Below are positions 15,863 through 23,555 of a stretch of 34,627 bases of DNA, one piece after another. A program made the translations under genes and the position numbers. Below the pieces are notes generated by a model, which searched no databases, was not told the DNA's origin, and worked only from the letters and a program-made list of their open reading frames with translations. This DNA is from an uncultured Victivallales bacterium (lineage in GTDB: Bacteria; Verrucomicrobiota; Lentisphaeria; Oligosphaerales; JAFGRS01): the NCBI GenBank assembly GCA_903834675.1, contig CAILKC010000124.1:1-34627 (forward strand), read 5' to 3'. How positions within the stretch are numbered: the stretch's first letter is position 1; the number at the start of each line of letters is the position of its first letter.

Positions 15863-17226
15863 GCGAGGAACTCCCGTTCGCCGAAGCGGAGCTTCCGCGC
15901 CTGCTCGACGGCGTCATTGACGCGCAGGACCGCCACCGCGGTCTCGTAGCCGACCTCGGCCGGGCAGTTCAACGGGACGCCGAAACGGATGGCGTTGAAA
16001 AAGTTCTCGAGGTGCGGCTGATGCGCCGGCTTGGCCAATTCGACGGGCAACGGCCAACTGCCGGCCTCCATGGTCACCCGAACATCAACCGTCACGTCCC
16101 GGGTGGCGGCGCGCACGATCGGGGCCTTCACCGGGCTTAACAGACCCATCTTGACGTACGGATCCCAGTCGGGAGCATGCGGTTCGCGCAAGGCGGCGTT
16201 GCCGCGGGTCGGGACTTCCGAGATCACCAGCGAGCCGTCCTCGCCCATGAAGGTCTCGTAGAAGCCGCCGTGGGAGCTGGTGGTCAACACCTGGTAGAAA
16301 GCGCGCGCCGTCCCTTCCGGCGTCTCATAGTCGAAGATCGCCAGCACGTTGTCGTACCACTCGTGGAGTTTGTAGAAGTCCACCCCGCCAGCCGCCGTCA
16401 CGGCGCTCGGGTTACAGCCGAAGACCCAGGTGAAGACATCTATCTGGTGCGAGCCGAGATCAACGATCGGGCCGCCGCCGTACTTCTTGTACCAGCGCCA
16501 GTTACGGAACTGCGACATGGAGTCGTAGCCGTACTTCTCGAGGGTCTCCGCCGGGAGCGGGCTGCGCTCCGGCCAACCGAGGTCAGCGCTCCTGGCGCGG
16601 TTCCACTGCCCGTAGGCATGGGTGACCCGGCCAAGCAGCTTGACCTCGCGGATGAGCTTGGTGACCGCGTGGAGGTAGCGCGGGTTGCTGCGCCGCTGGT
16701 GCCCGATCTGCAAGAGTTTGCCCGTCTCTTTCGCGGTCCGCACCATGCTGCGGGCCTTTTCCAGGCTGTTGGACATCTCCTTCTCGCAGTACACATGCAA
16801 CCCGGCGCGCAGACAGGCGTTGGCATGTTCGGCGTGCATCCAGTCCGGCGTGGCCACGATGACGGCATCCAGGCCCTTCTCCTTCTCCAGCAACTCCCGG
16901 TAATCCTCGTAGACGTTGACCACGTGGCCGTACTTCTTCAGGTAACGGCTGCCGTACTGCTGGCTGTAACCCCAGATGTCGCAGACGGCCCGGAAGCGAA
17001 TACCCGGGATGCGCAAGGCGGCCTCGATCAGGACGCGGCCCTGGGCCCCCACGCCGAGCACCGCCACCTGCAGATCGTCGCCCGGGGTTGGGGTCAGGGT
17101 AGGCTGCGCCAGCGCGGTCGGCAGCAGGGACGCCGCCGCCAAACCCGCCCCCACGCCAGCCGAGGTCCGCAGAAAGTCGCGGCGGCTGGCCGCCGACGCG
17201 GGCTGGGCTGTCACCTTCTCGTCCAT
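15859..17226 (-). CDS. Tat-exported Gfo/Idh/MocA family oxidoreductase
   Basis: A 455-residue NAD(P)-dependent oxidoreductase of the Gfo/Idh/MocA family. The N-terminus has a twin-arginine signal (SRRDFLRTSAGVGAGLAAA, Arg15-Arg16), so it is folded with its cofactor and exported. The Rossmann motif is VAVLGVGAQGR (Gly58/60/63), and GGGPIVDLGSHQIDVFTW (Asp257, His260) matches the family's catalytic region. The usual EKP motif reads EKE here (Glu148, Lys149, Glu150). Exported members such as glucose-fructose oxidoreductase keep NADP tightly bound. The ATG at 17226 is preceded by AAGGGCGGA. The 3' end overlaps the multiheme cytochrome gene by 4 nt. Substrate unknown, probably a sugar or sugar derivative. 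Confidence 0.9.
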   Translation of the reverse strand: MDEKVTAQPASAASRRDFLRTSAGVGAGLAAASLLPTALAQPTLTPTPGDDLQVAVLGVGAQGRVLIEAALRIPGIRFRAVCDIWGYSQQYGSRYLKKYGHVVNVYEDYRELLEKEKGLDAVIVATPDWMHAEHANACLRAGLHVYCEKEMSNSLEKARSMVRTAKETGKLLQIGHQRRSNPRYLHAVTKLIREVKLLGRVTHAYGQWNRARSADLGWPERSPLPAETLEKYGYDSMSQFRNWRWYKKYGGGPIVDLGSHQIDVFTWVFGCNPSAVTAAGGVDFYKLHEWYDNVLAIFDYETPEGTARAFYQVLTTSSHGGFYETFMGEDGSLVISEVPTRGNAALREPHAPDWDPYVKMGLLSPVKAPIVRAATRDVTVDVRVTMEAGSWPLPVELAKPAHQPHLENFFNAIRFGVPLNCPAEVGYETAVAVLRVNDAVEQARKLRFGEREFLA

Positions 17227-17258
17227 GGCAAGTCCGCCCTTTCGGTTTGGAGCGCCAC

Positions 17259-17287
17259 AGCATAACGTCGCGTCGCCAGGACCGCAA
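17259..17287 (-). promoter_or_regulatory. Candidate promoter of the redox operon
   Basis: Read leftward: TTGCGG (17287-17282), a 17-bp spacer and TATGCT (17264-17259). The leader before the ATG at 17226 would be about 25 nt. Both boxes are moderate matches. Confidence 0.35.
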
Positions 17288-17317
17288 GACAATCGCGGGC
17301 GAGGGCGACGCGGCGGT

Positions 17318-17349
17318 CTGACCTGTCGGACCTGTCTGACCTGTCGGAC
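17318..17349. repeat. 9-bp tandem repeat
   Basis: About 3.5 copies of a 9-bp unit alternating CTGACCTGT and CGGACCTGT. It lies in the 345-bp divergent gap between the oxidoreductase and lipoprotein genes. It keeps frames open on both strands but does not look coding. Confidence 0.7.
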
Positions 17350-17421
17350 GGGCCTCTGGCGGCGCGCCCGCAGAGCCGGGCGCCAATCTTCACTGGCATT
17401 ACCCGCCCCTGTGCCCGTCCG

Positions 17422-17450
17422 TTGCATCCACGGCGGTGGCACGGTATCCT
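17422..17450 (+). promoter_or_regulatory. Candidate promoter for the first beta-helix lipoprotein gene
   Basis: TTGCAT (17422-17427), a 17-bp spacer and TATCCT (17445-17450), about 115 nt before the ATG. It resembles the candidate promoter at 10949-10976. Confidence 0.35.
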
Positions 17451-17571
17451 TAGGCCCGGCGGAGCGGCGCTGCGGACGAGTCCGGCCAGGCTGCGAGTGC
17501 GGCTGAGTCCTGAAACGCAAACGAATCAAAAGTGCCGAGGAGCCCGAGCGCGGGCTGAAGGGGGTAGGCAG

Positions 17572-20352
17572 ATGTTGAAACAACGGGTTCCCGCCGCGAT
17601 CTCAGGCGGGCTGGTAGCGGCCCTGCTGTCCAGCTGCGGCACCACGGGCGACGCGACGAAGGGAACCGGCGCGCCGCCGGAACCCAGCGCCTTGCTCTAC
17701 GTTGCCCCGAACGGCAACGACGCCTGGTCGGGACGATTCGCCACGCCGAACGCGGCCCAGACCGATGGCCCGGTCGCCACGCTCGAACGCGCCCGCGACG
17801 AACTCCGCAAACTGAAGCAGTCCGGAGGCCTGCCGACCGGCCCCTGTGCGGTCGAATTGAGCGGGGGCAGGTACGAGCTGAAGGTGCCCTTTGAGCTGAC
17901 CGCCGAGGATTCGGGGACCGAGTCGGGCGCCATCGTGTATCGTGCTAAGCAGGGCGAGGAGGTCCGCCTGGTCGGCGGCAAGCTGCTCAGCAACTGGCAG
18001 CCGGTGACCGATCCGGCCACGCTCGAGCGCCTCGATCCGAGCGCCCGCGGCAAGGTCTTGCAGGCGGACCTGAAGGCGCTCGGCCTCACCGATCTCGGCG
18101 AGGTCACCAGCGCCGGAAAACGTCTCGAGTTCTTCTTTCGGGACCAGCCTATGCCCATCGCCCGCTGGCCCAATGAGGGCTTCGTCAAGATCGTGGACGT
18201 GCTCGGCCAGACCCCGATCGACGTGCGCGGCACCAAGGGCACGAAAGAAGGCATCTTCACCTACGCCGACGACCGTCCCACGCGCTGGAAGCAGGAGAAT
18301 GACCTCTGGTTGCACGGCTATTGGTTCTGGGACTGGTCCGACCAGCGCCAGAAGGTCGCCTCCATCGACACCGAGAAGCGCGTGATCACGCTGGCGCCGC
18401 CCGTCCATGCCTACGGTTACCGCGAGGGCCAATGGTTCTACGCCTTCAACGCGCTGGCTGAACTTGACACCCCCGGCGAGTGGTATCTGGACCGCTCGGC
18501 CGGCATCCTCTACTTCTGGCCCCCGGCATCGCTCAAGCAGGGGGCCGCGGTGGTGTCGGTGCTGCCGACGCTGGTGACACTGAAGGACACCGCGCACATC
18601 ACCCTGCGCGGTCTGATCTTCGAAGCGGCGCGGGACAACGGGATCGTGATCTCGGGCGGCACGCACAACGAGGTCGTGGGTTGCACGCTCCGCAACCTCG
18701 GGGCCTGGGCGGTCCGGGTCGGTGGCGGCACGGCAAACGGCGTGATCGGCTGCGATATCTACGCCACGGGCGACGGCGGCATCACCCTCGATGGCGGGGA
18801 CCGCAAGACACTCACCCCCGCCGGCAACTTCGCGGACAACAACCACATTCATCACTACAGCCGCTGGAACCGCATCTGCCGTCCGGGCATCGCGCTGGGC
18901 GGCGTCGGCAACCGCGCCACCCACAACCTGATCGACAACGCACCGCATCAGGCGATCTCGTTCGGTGGCAACGACCACCTCATCGAGTTCAATGAAATCC
19001 ACAGCGTCTGCTACGAGTCCAACGACGCCGGGGCCATCTACTCCGGCCGCGACTGGACCATGCGCGGCACGGTCATCCGCTACAACTACCTGCATCACAT
19101 CAATGGCTTCGAGGGCCGCGGCTGCGTCGGCGTCTACCTCGATGACATGTTCTGCGGCACCGAGATCGTCGGTAACCTCTTCTACAAGGTGACGCGGGCT
19201 GCGTTCGTCGGCGGCGGGCGTGATTGCACCATCGCCAACAACATCTTCGTGGACTGCCCGCCGGCGGTACACATCGACGCCCGGGCCATGGGTTGGGCCG
19301 GCTACCATGCCGACGACTGGGTTAAGGAAGGCACCACGAAGGGCACCCTCTCCGGCATCCGCTACAACGAACCGCCCTACAGCACCCGCTACCCGAAGCT
19401 GATCAACATCCTCGCTGAAGAACCGCACGCGCCGCGCGGCAACCTCGTGGCCCGCAACGTCTGCAGCGGCGGCACCTGGGACGAGATCGAGGCGAAGGCG
19501 AGACCGCTGGTGACCCTCGAGGACAACCTGGTCGAGGCGGAGCCGGGCTTTGTGAACGCATCCCGAGAGAACTTCCAGCTCCGCGACGACTCGCCGGCCT
19601 ACAAGCTGGGGTTTCAGCGTATCCCCCTCGAGCAGATCGGGCTTTACCAGGATGGCCGCCGGGCTTCGTGGCCGGTGAAACACACAGTCCGCGACATGAC
19701 TCCCGTGGCGGTCCTGCCCAAGTCCGGCGCCGTACGGACCGGCCCGCCGCCCGTCTTCACCCTGCGCCGCACCACGGCGCCGATCCAGATCGACGGCGTC
19801 ATCGAGCCGCAGGAATGGGCCGGCGCTGACCCGGCCAAGGCGATGGTCGTCGAGCAGGACCTGCAGGGCGAGAAGGTGAAGCCGGCCAGTCTGGCCTGGT
19901 TCGCCTACGACGACCAAGGCCTCGTCGTGGCCATCGATAATGCGGTCAATCCGGCGACTGCGCTGAAGCCCGGCAACGAGTGGGGCCGGGACGACGCGGT
20001 GGAACTGGCGTTCCGCAACCCCGCTGCCGGCAAGGACGCACCGATTCTCGTGCTGCGCGGCTATCCTTCCGGGCACTTCGAGAGCAGTCCGGAAGCCGGG
20101 GCGTCGGCGGCGGCCGTGAAGCAGGCGGCTGAGGGCGTGCTCTACGCCGCCAAGGTGGTGGCGGCCGGCCGCTGGACGGCGGAGTGGCGGATTCCTTTCG
20201 CCGCGCTCGGGATCGACCCAGCGAAGCCACCGAAGCTCGCCTTTAACCTGAGCGTGCGCAAGACCGCCGGGCCAGACTGGGTCCTGTGGCAGGGCACCCG
20301 GGCCGCAACCTGGGCCGTCGGCAACGCCGGAATGCTTGAACTGGCACGCTAG
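17572..20352 (+). CDS. Beta-helix lipoprotein with C-terminal CBM9-like domain
   Basis: This 926-residue protein has a lipoprotein signal (lipobox Leu19-Ser-Ser-Cys22). After it comes LYVAPNGNDAWSGR, the opening typical of secreted right-handed beta-helix proteins, then LARWPNEGFVKI-like and HGYWFWDWSDQRQKV segments and parallel-helix repeats (about residues 300-650). The overall plan resembles GH141-type enzymes, but catalytic residues cannot be assigned. Residues about 755-926 (PIQIDGVIEPQEW to the end) form a CBM9/DOMON-like sugar-binding domain. The ATG at 17572 is the start that places the signal peptide correctly; earlier in-frame codons add 50 unrelated residues. A shorter paralog lies at 21375. 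Likely anchored in the membrane facing outward, acting on a complex glycan. Confidence 0.85.
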   Translation: MLKQRVPAAISGGLVAALLSSCGTTGDATKGTGAPPEPSALLYVAPNGNDAWSGRFATPNAAQTDGPVATLERARDELRKLKQSGGLPTGPCAVELSGGRYELKVPFELTAEDSGTESGAIVYRAKQGEEVRLVGGKLLSNWQPVTDPATLERLDPSARGKVLQADLKALGLTDLGEVTSAGKRLEFFFRDQPMPIARWPNEGFVKIVDVLGQTPIDVRGTKGTKEGIFTYADDRPTRWKQENDLWLHGYWFWDWSDQRQKVASIDTEKRVITLAPPVHAYGYREGQWFYAFNALAELDTPGEWYLDRSAGILYFWPPASLKQGAAVVSVLPTLVTLKDTAHITLRGLIFEAARDNGIVISGGTHNEVVGCTLRNLGAWAVRVGGGTANGVIGCDIYATGDGGITLDGGDRKTLTPAGNFADNNHIHHYSRWNRICRPGIALGGVGNRATHNLIDNAPHQAISFGGNDHLIEFNEIHSVCYESNDAGAIYSGRDWTMRGTVIRYNYLHHINGFEGRGCVGVYLDDMFCGTEIVGNLFYKVTRAAFVGGGRDCTIANNIFVDCPPAVHIDARAMGWAGYHADDWVKEGTTKGTLSGIRYNEPPYSTRYPKLINILAEEPHAPRGNLVARNVCSGGTWDEIEAKARPLVTLEDNLVEAEPGFVNASRENFQLRDDSPAYKLGFQRIPLEQIGLYQDGRRASWPVKHTVRDMTPVAVLPKSGAVRTGPPPVFTLRRTTAPIQIDGVIEPQEWAGADPAKAMVVEQDLQGEKVKPASLAWFAYDDQGLVVAIDNAVNPATALKPGNEWGRDDAVELAFRNPAAGKDAPILVLRGYPSGHFESSPEAGASAAAVKQAAEGVLYAAKVVAAGRWTAEWRIPFAALGIDPAKPPKLAFNLSVRKTAGPDWVLWQGTRAATWAVGNAGMLELAR

Positions 20353-20378
20353 GCGCCGGGGCGGAATGCCTGTCGGGC

Positions 20379-20834
20379 TCAGCCTGGGCTGGCGTCGGCG
20401 CGGAGAGCCAACCAGGCGTCCATCGGCGTACAGGCCCCCACGGCGGCGGGCGAACGAGCCCGCTGTTCCGTATCCAGCGTCACAAGGACGGCGCCGTAGC
20501 GGATAGCCGTGGCAACATACACGGCGGCGGCACCACGCAGAGAATGCGCCGCCGCCAGGGCGGCGGCCTGCTTGGCCAGATGCGCGTCCAGAGGAACCGC
20601 AACCAAGCCTGGGACCCCGAAGGCCAGGTCCGCCAGCCGCATGGCAAGCTCCTCCTTGCCCGTACTGCGGCGCACGGCGGCGGCGACCTCGACCGCCAGC
20701 AGCCACGGCTCCACGAGGGGCAGTTCCTGCGTACGGATAGCCTCGAGCAGCGCCCGACTGGCCTCAGAACCCGGTTCGCTGGCATGACAGGCGCTGACGA
20801 AGACGCTGGCGTCAAGCACGAGCAATCGCGGCAT
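20379..20834 (-). CDS. PIN-domain protein, VapC-like toxin with a missing acidic residue
   Basis: A 151-residue PIN-domain protein. VapC toxins are Mg2+-dependent ribonucleases using three or four acidic residues. Asp8 (LVLDASVFVS), Glu49 (LLAVEVAAA) and Asp121 (LVTLDTEQ) are in place. The third position, normally Asp in a motif like RGADAVYVA, reads RGAAAVYVA (Ala103), so catalysis may be weakened or lost. The ATG at 20834 gives the proper PIN start. The Phd/YefM-type antitoxin gene ends 47 nt upstream, so this is the second gene of the pair. It sits between two paralogous lipoprotein genes on the opposite strand. Confidence 0.8.
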   Translation of the reverse strand: MPRLLVLDASVFVSACHASEPGSEASRALLEAIRTQELPLVEPWLLAVEVAAAVRRSTGKEELAMRLADLAFGVPGLVAVPLDAHLAKQAAALAAAHSLRGAAAVYVATAIRYGAVLVTLDTEQRARSPAAVGACTPMDAWLALRADASPG

Positions 20835-20881
20835 GGGCGAGCACCTTCTGTTGGCGCAGGGAGTGGCTTGAACAGTCCTGG

Positions 20882-21139
20882 TCAGCGCCGCATGTCGGCC
20901 AGCAGTTCCGCTGCCGTCAAGGGAGACTCCCAGCGTCGGCTGACTTCTTCGGTGGCCGTGAAGAACTGCGCCCAGGCACGGGCCTTGGCATCGGGCGTTG
21001 GCAGGGCCTGCTCCACCGGCATAATCAGGCCCACGGCTTTGCCCCGGCAGGTGACTCGGAACGGGCTCCGGTTGAGCTGCACCGCCCGCATCACGGCCGA
21101 GGTCCGGGCTTTGAGCTCGCGAATGCTGATATCGGTCAT
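20882..21139 (-). CDS. Phd/YefM-type antitoxin
   Basis: An 85-residue protein beginning MTDISIRELKARTSAVMRAV, the N-terminal DNA-binding part of Phd/YefM antitoxins, with FRVTCRGKAVGLIMPV as the usual beta-strand continuation. The C-terminus (SPLTAAELLADMRR) would wrap the toxin. It is first in a two-gene module with the PIN protein. The ATG at 21139 is preferred over TTG at 21145 because it has the AGGATGG ribosome-binding site upstream. Such antitoxins usually repress their own promoter together with the toxin. Confidence 0.85.
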   Translation of the reverse strand: MTDISIRELKARTSAVMRAVQLNRSPFRVTCRGKAVGLIMPVEQALPTPDAKARAWAQFFTATEEVSRRWESPLTAAELLADMRR

Positions 21140-21154
21140 GGTCAACCATCCTGG

Positions 21155-21177
21155 CGCGCCTGGCGCGTTGTAGCTAC
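21155..21177 (-). promoter_or_regulatory. Candidate operator of the toxin-antitoxin module
   Basis: A perfect inverted repeat CGCGCC-T-GGCGCG (21155-21167) is followed by the palindrome GTAGCTAC (21170-21177), 16 nt upstream of the antitoxin ATG. Palindromes here are expected for autoregulation by a Phd/VapB-type protein. No clear -10 or -35 was found. Confidence 0.35.
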
Positions 21178-21374
21178 CAATGTAGTCACTCAGGTCCTGG
21201 ATTCCCAGCTGAAGATGAGAAGTGGGTTTCGTCCGGAGGTGTTGCCCGAGGTGTACAGTAAGGGACCCTCAGACATGAGTAGGTCGGGCCAAGCGCCGCG
21301 GCGGAAGACCTTGCAGGGGGGCGGGCAGCCTCACCTTCTCTGGGGCAGCCAGGAGTATCGAAAGGAGCGTCCAG

Positions 21375-23555
21375 ATGTTGCGGCCAATCGCTCTCGCGGG
21401 AGTCTCAGGCGGGCTGGTAGCGGTGCTGTTGTCCGGGTGCGGCACGACCGGCGCGGCAGGGCAGGGCGCTGTCGGGGCGCCGGAACCGGCGGCGCTCTTC
21501 TACATTGCCACGAACGGTAACGACGCCTGGTCGGGACGCCTCGCCAGGCCCAACGCGAACCAGACCGATGGCCCCTTCGCCACCCTGGAACGCGCCCGGG
21601 ACGAGCTCCGCAAGCTGAAGCAGACCGGTGGTCTGCCGCCCGGCGGCGTTGCGGTCGAACTGCGCGGTGGGGTCTACGAACTGAAGGCCCCGTTTGCGCT
21701 CAGCGCCGAGGACTCGGGGACGGAGGCCTCTCCGGTCACCTATCGGGCGCGGCGGGGCGAGGAGGTCCGGCTGGTGGGCGGCAAGGTGGTGACCGGCTGG
21801 GGACCGGTGACCGACCCGACGGTGCTGGCCCGCCTGGACGAGGGCGCCCGGACGCAGGTGCTGCGAGCCGACCTGCGGGCCCAGGGGATCACGGACTACG
21901 GCGAGATGAAGACCGGCATCGCCGGGGCCGCCGGGGCACAGGGACTACAGCCCTACGACCCGGGCATGGAGCTGTTCTTCCAGGATAAGCCCATGACCCT
22001 GGCACGCTGGCCCAACGAGGGCTTCGTCAAGGTCGGCGAACTCCTGGGCGGCTCGCTGCGCGAAGCCCACGGCCTCAAGGGCGACAATGTCGGCAAGTTC
22101 ACCTACGAAGGGGACCGGCCGGCTCGCTGGGTTGGCGAGAAGGACATCATGCTGCACGGTTACTGGTTCTGGGACTGGTCCGACCAGCGCCAGAAGGTCG
22201 CCTCCATCGACACCACGGCGCGCGTCATCACCATGACCGAACCGTACCACTACTTCGGCTATCGCAAGAGCCAGCGCTACTACGCCTACAATCTGCTGCC
22301 TGAGCTGGACCTGCCGGGCGAGTACTGGATCGACCGCGAGGCCGGCGTGCTGTACTTCTGGCCGCCGGCGCCCATCGCCGCGGGCAAGCCCATGGTCTCG
22401 GTACTGTCGGCGCTGGTGACCTTGAGCAATACCACGCACATCACGATCCAGGGCTTCGTCATGGAGGCGACGCGCGGCACGCCGGTATCCATCTCGGGAG
22501 GTACGGGGAACCTGCTGGCCGGCTGCACCCTCCGCAACACCTCGAAGTGGGCCGTCAACGTCAGCGGGACGAACAACGGGGTGGTCGGCTGCGACATCTA
22601 CAACACCGGCGAGGGCGGCATCACCCTCAGCGGCGGCGACCGCAAGACCCTCACGCCCTGCGGCCTCTACGCCGAGAATAACCTCATCTACGAATACAGC
22701 CGAATCTGCCGGGTCTGCCGCCCGGCGCTGTCGCTGAGCGGCGTGGGTATCCGCGTGGCGCACAACCTGATCCACAACGCGCCCCACATGGCGATCAACT
22801 TCGGCGGCAATGACCACATCATCGAGTTCAACGAGATTCACAGCGTTTGCTACGAGACCGGCGACGCCGGGGCGATCTACGCCGGTTATGACTGGACCAT
22901 GCGGGGACACCAGATTCGCTACAACTACATGCACCATGTCAAGGGACCCGGGCTGCACGGGGCCAACGGGGTTTACCTGGACGATATGTTTTCCTCCGCG
23001 ACCCTCTACGGCAACGTCTTTCAGGAGGTGAACCGGGCGGCCTTCATCGGCGGTGGGCGGGACAACGTGGTGGAGAATAATCTCTTCGTGGACTGCAAAC
23101 CGGCGCTGCACGTGGATGCCCGAGCGGTCGGCTGGGCCAAGGCCAGCGTCGAGAACCAACTGACCGAACGGCTCAACGCCATGCCCTACCAGCAGCCGCC
23201 GTGGAGCCTGCGTTTCCCTCAGCTTCTGACGGTCTTGCAGGATGAACCGGGCCTGCCCAAAGGCAACCTGGTGACCCGCAACATCTGTTTCGGCGGGGTC
23301 TGGGACGAGATCGAGAAGGTGGCCATCCCGCTGGTCACGATGCAGGACAACCTGGTGGGCGAAGACCCGCACTTCGTCGACGCGGAGCACGGCAACTTCC
23401 AGCTCAAGGACGATTCTCCGGCCTACGGGCTCGGGTTCCAGCGTATTCCGATGGAAAAGATCGGCCTCTACGAGAGTAAGCTCCGTGCCTCCTGGCCGGT
23501 GCAGCACGAGGTGCGGCAGGCCGCACCTCACAAACCCGCTGGAGACAAGCCATGA
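21375..23555 (+). CDS. Beta-helix lipoprotein, paralog without CBM9-like domain
   Basis: A 726-residue paralog of the protein at 17572, sharing its lipoprotein signal (lipobox Leu19-Ser-Gly-Cys22), the FYIATNGNDAWSGRL opening, TLARWPNEGFVKV, HGYWFWDWSDQRQKV, FGGNDHIIEFNEIHS and the closing GLGFQRIPMEKIGLY. It stops where the CBM9-like domain begins in the other copy. Exported lipid-anchored beta-helix protein, GH141-like in plan, probably glycan-directed. AAAGGAG precedes the ATG at 21375 by about ten bases. Its TGA overlaps the ATG of the next gene (ATGA), so the two are co-translated. A 51-nt stretch (22164-22214) is identical to 18322-18372. Confidence 0.85.
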   Translation: MLRPIALAGVSGGLVAVLLSGCGTTGAAGQGAVGAPEPAALFYIATNGNDAWSGRLARPNANQTDGPFATLERARDELRKLKQTGGLPPGGVAVELRGGVYELKAPFALSAEDSGTEASPVTYRARRGEEVRLVGGKVVTGWGPVTDPTVLARLDEGARTQVLRADLRAQGITDYGEMKTGIAGAAGAQGLQPYDPGMELFFQDKPMTLARWPNEGFVKVGELLGGSLREAHGLKGDNVGKFTYEGDRPARWVGEKDIMLHGYWFWDWSDQRQKVASIDTTARVITMTEPYHYFGYRKSQRYYAYNLLPELDLPGEYWIDREAGVLYFWPPAPIAAGKPMVSVLSALVTLSNTTHITIQGFVMEATRGTPVSISGGTGNLLAGCTLRNTSKWAVNVSGTNNGVVGCDIYNTGEGGITLSGGDRKTLTPCGLYAENNLIYEYSRICRVCRPALSLSGVGIRVAHNLIHNAPHMAINFGGNDHIIEFNEIHSVCYETGDAGAIYAGYDWTMRGHQIRYNYMHHVKGPGLHGANGVYLDDMFSSATLYGNVFQEVNRAAFIGGGRDNVVENNLFVDCKPALHVDARAVGWAKASVENQLTERLNAMPYQQPPWSLRFPQLLTVLQDEPGLPKGNLVTRNICFGGVWDEIEKVAIPLVTMQDNLVGEDPHFVDAEHGNFQLKDDSPAYGLGFQRIPMEKIGLYESKLRASWPVQHEVRQAAPHKPAGDKP

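Noticed and set aside
17602..20706. A 1034-residue open frame on the - strand
   Set aside because: It lies antisense to the first beta-helix lipoprotein gene, has no recognisable domain and arises from GC-rich codon structure of the real gene.
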